From positions 310,001 through 374,000 of the forward strand of contig VXBM01000677.1 of the NCBI GenBank assembly GCA_013400155.1: a DNA stretch of 64,000 nucleotides. The letters run 5' to 3'. A model generated the notes under the pieces. The model searched no databases. It had not been told where the DNA came from and saw only the letters and a list, made by a program, of their open reading frames with translations. Source of the DNA: Helopsaltes ochotensis (taxonomy: Eukaryota > Chordata > Aves > Passeriformes > Locustellidae). Below, piece after piece: positions 51,501 through 63,500 of this stretch (positions are counted from its first letter, which is position 1; every line of letters begins with the position of its first letter). The translations under genes were made by a program, and so were the position numbers.

Positions 51501-54500
51501 CTGTTGGGACTGGAACCAGGTCAGCGCTACCATATCAGCATCACCAGCCTGGCTGGCAGCCGAGAGAGTGAGCCAGCCACCATCACTGCCATCACCAGTA
51601 AGGGACTGCTGTCACGATCCTCAAATGCATGTGGGGAGTCGTGATGGTTTGTTAACTGATCTCAGAGTGCAAAAACAATACAGAAGGGGTTTCATTATAA
51701 TCAACAACAAATGCACCTTTTATTGAGTGCCCACAGCAAGTGCAATAAAAGGAGGAGAAAGGATGTAAAAAGGACAGAGAAAGATGGAGAGAAAGTGGGG
51801 GTGGGAATAGCTACTGACGGAGAGACGAGGTCCTCATGGTCTGGCCAATAGATCCATCTCCTTCCATGGAGAGATCTCAAGGAAGGGTCTTTTCTGAGGC
51901 CAATATATAGGTCTTTCTGAAGCGAGAGGCAGCTAGCCAGAATGGGGGGGAGAGTTCTTGTGATCAGCGTGGCCCATGCACAATGGGCGGAACAGGGCAA
52001 GCTGGCCCGCTTTGGTCCAGGCACAGGTGTTTCAGTGCACAGGGGGCAGTGTACCATGGCTCCCATTGTTCTCAACACACCTGGCAGAATGCAGGTCTGG
52101 CAGCAGCTTGAGTCATGTACCAGGTTGGGGGTCCCATCCCCTGTCCCCCAAGGTTTCTTTTCCACAACAAAAATGTGAGGCATATTAAAGGTCTTCAGGC
52201 CGACCCTCACAACTGCCTGGGGCCAAGGCAGTATAAGCCCCCTGACACATGGCTTTACCCCAGAGAGGCACCCAAGGACTGGACTGTCCCAGCACTGGGT
52301 TGGGGAGGGTGCGGATTGGGGGCTGTCCCATAAAGCTGGGACACCCTTTCCTCCCCCTTGGTAGGTTCCCCAAGCCACATGACCAGCCTGCAGGTGACAG
52401 AGGTGCAGAGAGATTCGGTGACTCTCATCTGGACCCCAGTCCCTAGTGCCTCTGGCTATGTCCTCTCCTGGAGCCCTCCTGCAGGTGAGGCGAATGGGTG
52501 GCCCCAGAATGGTGGGCAGTATCCCTGCAGGGGCTTGCTAATCCCTCTGATTGTCCCCTGGGTGGCAGCTGGTGGGGAGAAGGAGCGGACGCTGCCCAGC
52601 ACTGCCAGCTCTCAGCAGGTCTCTGGGCTGCGTCTGGGCCAACGCTACACCTTCAACCTCCGCCCACTCCTGGGGAGCGCATCAGGTGCTGAGGTGTCTG
52701 TCAGTGAGCGCACAGGTACTGTGGGGTCACTGCAGGAGTGGGCTGGGCTTGTCTCCACTCTGGTGGTGGCTTCACCCCATTGTGGCCTGCAGTCTGCAGG
52801 GATGCCCTCGGTGATGTGGCCTTTCTAGTACACGGCACCCGCAACAGCTCCTCTAATGCCAACGCTGTCCGCACACTCCTCTCCAACACTGTGTCCTCCC
52901 TGGGACGCCTGGGCCCTGAGGGCACACAGGTAGCCTGCTGCCACAGCACTGGGGATGCAGAGTGGTGGGGGCATGGGTGGTCTGTGGTGCTCACTGCTCC
53001 CCTGTACCCTTGCAGGTGGCCCTGGCCACATACAGCTACCGCAGCCTACCCTGGCTGCTCCTCAACCGCTCCAGTGACCTGCCCACTGTGCTGGAACAGA
53101 TCCGCACCATGCGCTATGAGGAGCCCAGCGGCAACGCCATCGGTGAGGGGTGACACTAGGAGCTGGGGCAGTGATTTCCAAGATCCAGCTGACTGCCCCT
53201 TCTTCCTTCTCCCTCTCTAGGGGCAGCCATCACTTTTGCCAGGACCTACCTGCTGAGTCCTGGCGCTGGGCGCCGTCCCGGGGTACCAGCAGTGCTGGTG
53301 GTTCTGGCTGACAGCCCTTCGGGGGATGATGCCATCACTGTGGCCAGGGATGTCAAGGCTGGGGGTGAGGATGAATGGGGTCTCATCAGGGTGGGCAGGG
53401 ACTTCTGTGGGGTGCTGAGGATGCTCTCGGTTCAGGGGTGCAAGTGCTGGCAGTGGGCATGGAGGGGGCAGACCAGGAGCAGCTCCGGCACATGGTCACC
53501 AGAGGGGACCCACGGTACATCTACCATGGCAGCGACTTGGCAGAGCTGGAGGGAGAGCTCATTGATGACCTCTGCACCATAATCTCCACCGTGGTAAGGG
53601 CCAGAGTACCTTGGGAGGTGTGGAGGGGAAGCAGCCCCATGTAAGCCAGGGGGTCTCCTGTCCCTGGGTTCACACAGGCTTGTCTTTTCTTGCCAGCCAG
53701 CGTTGAAGCCGAAACCCTGCACTGTGCAGTGCCCTAAGGTGAGCTTCTTGAGGCTGTGCCATGCCACAGGCACTCAGCATGGGTCAGGGACCCCTAGCTG
53801 CTGACAGCAGATGCCCAGAGGGGAGTTAAGTGCAAGGGTGCTGAGACAAAAAGTTAGAGATTTTTGCTAAGCTTTGTTTTCAGATAACAAAAGCCAGATC
53901 TTAGATAAGGGATCCAGGGTTCAATCTTTCACTAACCTGTCAAACTCTGTTTGTGTGTGATGGGGAACAGAATGTGATAAACAAAACACCATATAGAACA
54001 GATTTCCGATGTTTAAAACAAAGAAATTGTGGTATTCATTTGTCATGTATGCACTTGAGAGGTAAAAAGGTCAGAGCGAGGAAGACTAATTTTACTTCCT
54101 CATTTCTGGAGACCCCTCCCCAGAAAAAGGACCCTCACTCATTTAAAAGAACAAACTACGCATGCTTAATAGCCTTCTTGCCAATTTGCATGAAAAGCGG
54201 AGAGGAAGGAAATTACAAAACTATGAATATGTATGTATGTTTGTATATTCAACACTTTTACACATAGAAGTCTCGGTAATGATCTGTAAAATTCATAGTG
54301 CATATTGGGGACGCAGATCCCATGCACTGCCCGGCGCCGTAATAAACATACACTTTCTAACAAAAAATTGTTAGAGAGCCTTTGTCCGTCACAGTTGGAT
54401 ATAGATATTAGATCTATATTCATATTTTAGTAATTCAGTGCCAGCCCCTAACCCCTTCCCTTCTGTCCCTTTGCAGGGCGAGAAGGGAGACCGTGGTGAG

Positions 54501-57500
54501 GCAGTGAGTGTTTTGGTGACACCCTGCCACCAGCTGGTGGCTCTGGGGGGTTTGCATCTCCCAAACCATGCTAACATCAGCTCACAGGGGATGCTCACTA
54601 CTGGCTTTGTCTCTGCAGGGACTGCAAGGACGTATGGGACCACCAGGTCTCCCTGGTCAGCCGGTAAGAACCTGATGGAGGGGGGCATAAGAGGAGCAGC
54701 TCCCTGGAGAGGGCAGTGTCATGGTCCCCATGTTCTCATGTCCCCTTGTCCCTTTGTCCTGCTAGTGGGTGGGTGTGGGGCAAAGACATGTTCAGCCCTT
54801 GCTATAGGGGTAGACAGGCAACACCTCTTGAGCTCCACCTGCTACCCTGGCTGTCCTCTCCACTGTATCTCCAGGGTCGCCATGGGCTTCCTGGCCCTCC
54901 AGGGCCACAGGGTCCACCAGGAGAGAGTGCCGAGAGTCCAGGCAAGAAGGGGGACAGGGTGAGTACCTCTGGCCCTTCACCTAGGCACCCTAGGATCCCC
55001 GGACACAGTGACCTGGCTCCATTGGGCCTCTCACTGCCCCTGTCCCTTCGGTCTCTACAACTACACTGGAGGGCAAATCCCACTGAAAAACCCCAGTCCA
55101 GCTCCACACTGCACCCTCACACCCCAGCTCAGCACACTGGGGAAAGGCACCCTGAAACCCAGCTCTGACTTGAGGCTGCCCTGAGCTCCCAGTGCTAGGA
55201 CCAGCACTGCCTGGAGCACTGAAGGAGTCTGGGAGTGCTGGGGTACACCAGGTGCTGGCATGATGCTCCTCTGTCCTGCAGGGATTTCCTGGAGCCAATG
55301 GGATGCCAGGAGGCCCTGGACGCCCTGGGAATCCTGGATCACCTGGGCAGCCAGTGAGTAAAGGTGTCTCTTGGGTTTACTGCTGCACCATGGGCTCTTT
55401 CCATCACCTTGCCTGCTCCCTGAGCCAGCCTCTGCTTCCCTGTTCCCTGTGCTGGGGGAGTCTCAGCAGCTGGTAGGGTCAATGCTGTCTCTTGTGTATA
55501 TATCCCTGGCAAAGTGTACTATCTATCCTTGCTTTGGCTGGAGATGCCGTGCCGTGCCGTGCCGTGCCACTCCACCCCATTCCATCTCATCCCATCCTTG
55601 CTCCCTTGGCTGGCAGAGACATGTTCACCTCCTGAGCTGTTGTTTTCTAGGGCATCCCTGGTCCTCGAGGGGATCCTGTGAGTATGCACCCAGCCCTCCC
55701 CAACCATTCTCACACCCAACACCCTTCTCATCATTCTCATCTTTCCTTCCCAGGGGACACGGGGGCCCATGGGACTTACTGGCCAAAAGGGGGAGAAAGG
55801 TGAACCGGTAGGTGATGGACAGGGGCTGTCCCACAGGGGTCCCTGGGGAGCATTGGGGACCCTGGTGGGCACATTTTGGCACCTGGCATCTCCTGGCCCC
55901 AGGATCTCTCAATCTCCCTGCCAGACTCCTGGCCTTGTGGCACTGGCCACAACAGGGCACATGCAGTCACTGATTTTTCCTCTCCCTCCTCATGCAGGGA
56001 GAGCCCAGGGTGACCACGCATGGAGAACAGGGACTACCAGGCCAGAAGGGGGAGCCAGGTGTGCCGGTAGGTGTGGGAATACAAATGTGAAGGGGTCTCT
56101 GTCAGCACCCCCAGCCCATGCCACAGCCTCAGCTGATGGATCACCTCTGTCCTCCAGGGCAGCCCTGGCTCACCTGGGATCCCTGGCCCACGGGGGCCCC
56201 TTGGTGAGCCTGGTCCACTCGGACCCATGGGGCTACCAGGACCTCCTGGAGAGTTTATGAAGGTACATCCGTCCGATTCTTCATGGGAATGGCTGGGGGA
56301 TGTGTGGGCAGATGGATGGGGGAACAGCCAGCTGCTTGGAGCTGCTCCCCTGTGGACTCCTCCTGATCCTGCTCATGGGCTGTGCCCTCTACCAGCTGTA
56401 TCTGCACATATATGCATGTGCCTGAGCTGTTGATGGCACTGGGTAATGTGGAGAGAGGCGCATGGCATGCACATACCCTAATGCCACTGATGATGGGCTC
56501 TACCCAGCGTGTTCCTCTTCTATTCAAGGAGAGCATGGGAACAGCCCAGAACTGCCCTTATTTACTTTTTTCGCTCTTGCAGGGAGAAAAGGGTGACCGA
56601 GGGGAGAGGGTGAGTGGCTGTGCATTTCCCTGACTCCTCTGCCCTACTGAATGGAGGTCCCTTGAGTGTTCAAGGGCACTGCAGCCCCTCAGGATGCTGG
56701 GGAGGACTGAGCCCTCAGGGCAACCACACAGGAGCTGACCCTTCTCTCTGCAGGGCCCCCCTGGATTCATAGATGGGGCAGTACCTCGAGGGGATCCTGG
56801 ACCCCCAGTGAGTTGAGCCCCTAGGCCAACGGGGTTGGCAGAGGGCTTCAGGGCTGCAGTGGCTATGTGCGTCCAGGGCTGAGTTGCATCCCCAGGGGCT
56901 GAGATTTCCTCTCTTGCAGGGCCTGCCTGGGGGCCCTGGGCCTCGGGGACCTGCTGGGCCCCCTGGCCTGAAGGGAGAGAAGGTAAGAATGTGTCAGGGA
57001 TGCTCCCCACTGGGGTGGACATCACACCACTCTCCAGCGGCAATTCCTATCTAATGCACATTCCCATATCATGAGCATGGCTATTGCCTTTCCAAATCCC
57101 TAGGGTGACGGCATAGAAGGTTTCCCAGGGTCACCTGGCCGCCCTGGGGACCCAGGAGACAGGGTGAGTTTCCTGAGAGAATGTAAGGCAGGCAGGAGCT
57201 GGCCATGCCAAGAGCCAAGCCACAAGGGCACACTTGAGGGCTCCTGCTTTGGATAACCTGGGCATTTGCCTTATCACACCAAAGGTGACAACATCTCCAT
57301 TCTCCTTTGCAGGGTCCTCGGGGACCACCGGGGGAGCAGGGCAGGAAGGTGAGTCGTACAAACTGAAGGTACAGTCTTACCATGCCTTTGGCAGGGAGAA
57401 AAGTGTTATGGGTTCTGCGCCAGGACCCAGGATGTCTCCCAAAGGTACTGCTGCCCCTGATCCTGTGTTTCTTCTGTACCAGGGAGACCGTGGGGCACCG

Positions 57501-60500
57501 GGAGAGCTGGGAGAGATGGGCAAGAAGGTGAGATGGTGCCAAAGCAGACCAGCATTGGCCAGTCCTGGTCCCTGAGACCTGGTGGTGGCTGTGCCTGGGG
57601 ATTGCTGTCACAACCCAGTGGTCTTGGATGGGATTCAGGACTGAATTCTGAAGAGCTCTGGGGCAGTGAGTGGGGTGGGGACAGTGTGATGAAGAGGGAG
57701 GAGGGCTCCCTGAAACCCTCGTCTGCTTTGCTCTGCAGGGAGACCGTGGTGTGCCAGGCCCGGAGGGTGAGAAGGTAGGTGTGCTGGGGCAACTGGCATG
57801 GTGGAGTGATGCCTGCTCTGCCCTGGAGCAGCCACCCTGGCAGGGCGTGGCAGGATGCCCACACACTTTCCTCTTTCTCCTCTCCTGCAGGGTGAGATGG
57901 GAGCCCCAGGGCACCCAGGGCCATCAGGCAGAGAGGTAAGTCAGGGTAGCAGGTGTGGTGCTGTGGAGCCAGGAACTGCCATGCCCTGGGTGCATGTTCC
58001 CAGGCACTGCCAACCCCCTAAGGTCTCTAATCTTGTCATAGGGAGCTCCAGGACCAGCTGGCCCCCGGGGGGAGAAGGTGAGGGCAAAGTGGGGTCCCAG
58101 TGGGGTGGCAGGGGTCTGTTGGGGAAGGAGCTGGCAGTGATACCTGTCTCTCTGCAGGGCGATCCAGGACCACCTGGCAAGCCAGTAAGTGATGCTGCCC
58201 AGCACGTCCACCTCTGCCTGCTCCAGTCCCAAGACAGAGAGCCATGGGCAGTGCCCAGCATAGTCTCCTCTGCTTCCCCTCCAGGCCCCCAGTGTGGCTG
58301 GCATTGGAGAGAAGGTAACCCTGGCCCAGGTGTGCCCTCCACCCTCTGGGCATGGCTATGGGCTGGGGAAGGGGATTGCACTGTTGGGCTCATCCTGGTC
58401 CCAAGGCCCAGTTGTCCACAGCTGCAGTGGGGAAAAAAATGGGTGATTTAGGGTGCTGATTTTGTCTGTTCAGGGTGACAGAGGTTTCCCAGGACCAGAA
58501 GGACCTCCTGGCCCCAAGGGTGACATAGGAGATAAAGGTGCCCGTGTGAGTACTGCCTTGAGGATAGCAAGCACAGGGCACACCCCTCCCCAGACTGATG
58601 GCACCTGTGCTGTTGCTTCATGCTATGTCCTTTCATGTCTAGGGTCCCCCTGGTCTGAGCATCCCAGGGCCAGCTGGCCCCAAAGGCGAGCAGGGCGATC
58701 GGGTGAGTCTGGGTGCACCCTGGGGACACCAGCTCATGGGCCCCTGGTCCTGTCAAGGGGTCATTGAGGTTCCCAGTGACACCTGCTCTTCCTCTCCAAC
58801 AACTAGGGTATTATTGGCCTCACAGGCAGGAGTGGCCCAAAGGTAATGTCACTGCCCTTCCATTCATCTGTCTGTCCATCTATCTGTCTGCCCAGCTCTA
58901 GAGGGGCTGTTTCTGCAGGGTCTGCCCCTTCTCTCCCCAGCTGCCCAGACTCTGCCATGACTGTTGCCCCTTCTCTTGCCTAGGGTGACCCAGGAGAGCC
59001 AGGGGAGAAGGGAGAGCCGGGCCAAGCAGGCACTCCTGGGCAGATTGGGATGCGAGGCAAGGAGGTAGTGTGGGACAAGGGGCTATGGGGCAGTGTGGTC
59101 CTGAGGAGAGGCAGGGCTGGCAGGGAGCAGGGGGATGCTAGTGACTTGAAATTTTCTCTCCTGGCCCATTCCCACTGATTTGTGCCACAGGGAGAACGAG
59201 GAGAGAAAGGTGATGAAGGCACCCCGGTAAGTGAGGGTCCCCAAGACCACTGCCCCTGTTCCTACTGCCCCCCACTCACCCCCTCTTTCCCCACAGGGTG
59301 AAGCAGGTCTGCCTGGCAAACCTGGAGACAGGGGTCCCCGGGTAAGTGCAGGGCTGCTGGGCACCTGGGGCAGGAGAGACACCCGTGGCCTCTGGGTGGC
59401 TCCTGCTGATGCCTATCTTCCCTTTGCCCTCCTCCCAGGGCCTTCCTGGCTACCGTGGCCCCCCTGGAGAGAAGGGTGACTTGGGGGACCCAGGACCTGA
59501 AGGCAGGAATGTGAGTACCCCCTTGTATGTACCCACTGCTCCATGGACACCCACTACCCCTCACACCTCATTGCCCTACACCCACCCTTACCCCAGGGGT
59601 ACCTCCCATCCCACAGGTCCCCCATTCCCTCCCCCTTTGACTCCATCCCTCTTTCCTGCAGGGCAGCCCTGGAGCACCAGGGAACAAGGGTGACCGTGGG
59701 AACCCGGTGAGTGATGGCAGGGCCACGTGTGGCTCCCCACCCCTGAGTCAGCAGTACCCTCCCCAGGGCTGCGCCAGCTCCCCTTAATCTGCTTCCTGTA
59801 CCCTTTTTTCAGGGGCCTCCTGGACCCCCAGGACGAACTGTAAGTTCTGCCTCCCTCTTCTCCCTGCCCATGGGCTGGTGTCCATCCCCATGTGCTCCAA
59901 CAGCTCCTCTCTGCCCCACAGGTCGATGTTGGGCTTGGAGGAGTGGGAGGAAAGGGTGAGAAGGTAATGAATGAGTCCTTGGGTTGCTGGTGGTGGGATA
60001 CCCTCTGCTATCCTCTGGGCTGCCTGGCCACTGGGATCGTTGTTCATCAAGCCTTCCCTGCCCGTTGTTCATCAAGCCTCTGCCATGAGCAGCTGATGTG
60101 CACCATGACTGAGAGGCACATGGAACTCCCGTGATGGGAGGAGGCCCTGTAGGGCTGAGGTTTCCAAAGGAACTGGTGTGTTCCTGGCTCCCCAGCCCCA
60201 CAGGGGTCCTGTGGCAGCATCCAACACTCTGGGCGTTCTGCTTTTACAAACCAGCTTAGGCTCAGGACAGTTTTGGTCACAAGTTGTGCTCTGTGCTGGT
60301 GGCATTGTGGTCCCCAACTGTGGCCGAGCTGGCTCCTGGCTCAGCAGTGCTGCTTGGTGCCTTTCTTCTGCAATCACACTCTGACCCCCACTCTCCCAGT
60401 GGGAACTGCACTGAGCCCAGCCACCTCTTTTTCAGCCTGTGCCTCTTATTTTGAGACCTTTCCTCTCATCCCACCCCTAAACCACACAGCACCAGCACTG

Positions 60501-63500
60501 TGTACTCTGGTTCAGGCTTGGTACAGCACAGTATCATCTGACCACTGTGCCCTTCCCTGGCAGGGGGACCCTGGGGACCCAGGCAAGAATGGCATGAAGG
60601 GTGCTCAGGGTGATGTCGGCTCCCCCGGAGTGCCTGGAGAGAGGGTAGGTGCTGATTCCCTGGTGTGGGAGGCACTGGGACAGCATGATGGGTGATGTTC
60701 TGCAGGAGAGCTGAGCGTCCTGGTATGCAGGGTCTGCCTGCTGAGCACCCAGGATCCCCTCCTTTCCCCCCATGCCCCATTGCTGAGCATGTTTCTGTCT
60801 TGCAGGGTGTGGAGGGCTCCCGTGGCCCCCCTGGCACACGGGTAAGTGTCCCCTTTCCCATGGGGGTCTGAATGGGGGACCCATGCCCTGTGCAGCTCCT
60901 GTTAATGGGAGATGATTCTCACTTCTCTTCTGGCCCCGTAGGGTGACCCCGGGGACCGAGGCCTGCCAGGAGAGAAGGTGAGGGGATTGGGGGCTGAGAG
61001 TTGCCCCACAGCACTCTAGCACTTCCATCCCACCCCAAAGCTCTAACTGTCCTGCCCTGCTCTCTTACAGGGGGACCGTGGCCCACCAGGGCTGGATGGC
61101 CGCGATGGGCTGGAAGGCAAACCTGGGCCTGCTGGGCTGCGGGTGAGTGTGGTCCAAGGTGGGGGGAATGTCTGTGCCTGGGTGCCACAGGTGGGAAATG
61201 TGGGATAGAAGGATGATGGTGTGGGAGGAGCTGTCCCCCTGGATGCTCCAGGCTGGAGATGCTCTGGAGGGAGGGCCTTTGGTACGATGGGAATGTCCCT
61301 GTCCTCACCTCCTCCTTGTCTGCAGGGGGACCCGGGAAAGCAGGGAGATCCTGGCCGGGATGTAAGTACCACTGGAGAGGCTGGCTTTAGGTTGTGTTCC
61401 TGCTGGTATCATCAGACTTGCAAGGGACCAGTGTCCTGTCCCATGCTTCCTGATCCAAGGCAGTGCAGCAAGACCCTCCCCTATCCCCAGCAAAGTCACT
61501 GGCAGAGCCACTGCCAGTCACACTCCCTGCTCCCAGGGGCTGATGGGTGCCCTGCTGCCTTGTGCTCTGACCATCCCCTTTCTGTACAGGGGCTACCTGG
61601 GCTGCGTGGGGAGCAGGGACCACCTGGCCCTGTGGGTCCCCTGGGACCACCCGGTGTGCCTGTAAGTACCAGCCACCCTGCACCCTAGGGACACATCCTG
61701 TCCCATGCCCTCTGTGGATCCCAGCTGGATCCATCTGGTGGGGCTCACCTTGTGCCCAGCTCCTCCTTCCATGCACCTTGAGGCTCCATTGGGGCCCAGG
61801 CACCCCTGGCTACTGGTGTTCCTGAGTGGTGGAGAGCCTGGGGGGCTCCCTCACTGCCTTTTTTTTCCTCCCAGGGCAAACCCGGTGAGGATGGCAAACC
61901 TGGCCTGAACGGCAAGAATGTGAGTAGGAGAAAACAGGGCTTGACTTTGGGACTCTCCTAGGATGCTAGGATGATAGTGATCCCTGTACAACATAAGGCA
62001 AAGGGAGGATGTGGCAAAGAGCCCCTATGCTCTGAGCCACCCCCTGGTTTGTACCCATCCTGAGATGGTTGAGTGGGGCACTGATAGGTAGCCTTTGTTC
62101 CCAGGGAGAAGATGGGAACCCAGGAGAGGATGGGAGAAAGGTAAGTAGATGGACCACGGGTGGTTCCTGTGTGGTCCCTGCACGGTCCCCATGTAATCCC
62201 CACAAGCCCAGTGGCTCCACCCTACCTGGACCAGGAGCACCATTTTGGGGCACACGGATGAGGCAGCATCCCTCCAACACCTTTTTCTCCTGGTTAGGGA
62301 GACAAAGGTGATACAGGACTACCTGGGAGAGAGGTGAGTACTCCCCAAAGAGGAGTGTGATTGAGGGGGGCTGAGTACATGCCCGCATCAGGGACGGATG
62401 TGGATCCCAGATTCTGGGAGTGATACTGCTCTCTCGGCAGGGCCACAGTGGTGCCAAGGGCGAGCAGGGGGACAGAGGTGTGCCAGGCCCCCTCGGCCCC
62501 CCTGGCCTTCCTGGTGTCCCAGGGCAGGTTGGCCCCCCAGGCCAGGTGTGTAGTTCTGTAGTTCTTGACCCCATGGTGCCACTTATCACCAGACCCTGGA
62601 GTCCAGACTGCTTTGATGCAAGCAGGATCCCCCTGCTCCCTCAGGGCACTGCCCTTTGTCCATGGGGACTGGGTGCTATTGCATCACCTCCATGTCTTCT
62701 AGGGCTCCCCAGGCCTCCGTGGGGTGGCTGGACCAAAGGTAAGTGTGCTCCTGAGCCCTAAGCCCCCAAGGGGGGGGATGACATGGCAGAGGGAATAAGT
62801 CCCTAGTAGGAGTCCCCACCCTCAAGATGACAGGGCTGGACCCTAGTTCTGCAGTTGGTGCTGGGCAGCCTGACTGCTCCCCTTGATACATTTGCTGTGT
62901 TTCAGGGGGACCCAGGGGAGCCTGGACTGCGAGGGGAACCGGTGAGTACCCAGCACTGAGCTTGACAAGCTGCGAGCACCTCAATCGCAGCCACAGTCCC
63001 TGCCCAGGCAGTACCAAAGTGTTAACTCTGAAACCTACTAAGGGTGAGCACTGCTCATCCCTCTTGCTGCACCTCTGTACATCTTCTCATTCCCTCTTTT
63101 CCTGTAAACTTAGGGGCGACCTGGCAACCCTGGAGCACGTGGAGACCCTGGGACTACAGTGGTGAGTCCCTACTTTGACTTGCTGTGCTGGGATGACAGC
63201 ATCAGCCCTGGGGGACAGAGAACCATCCCACAGCCTCTATGGTGGGAACCTTGTTTTTAATGTCTTTTTATTGCAGAACATTGAACGTAGCCTGGAAGCT
63301 CTTGGCATCAAGGTATGTATTTTCTGCCTGTCAGGCTGGGGCTTTTTCCTGCCACATGGCACCAGGAAGAGAACACGGGAGGTCGTGGGATATCCAAGTA
63401 ATTTAGGACGGGTTAGCAGGACTATGGGGTGCTGCCACAGTTGGGTTCCACTTATGCCCTGACTGGTGGCTCTCTCCTCCCTCCCAGGTTTCATCCCTGA

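Noticed and set aside
53953..54267. 104-codon open frame in a COL7A1 intron
   Set aside because: It lies inside the LTR-like insertion and has no recognisable content.
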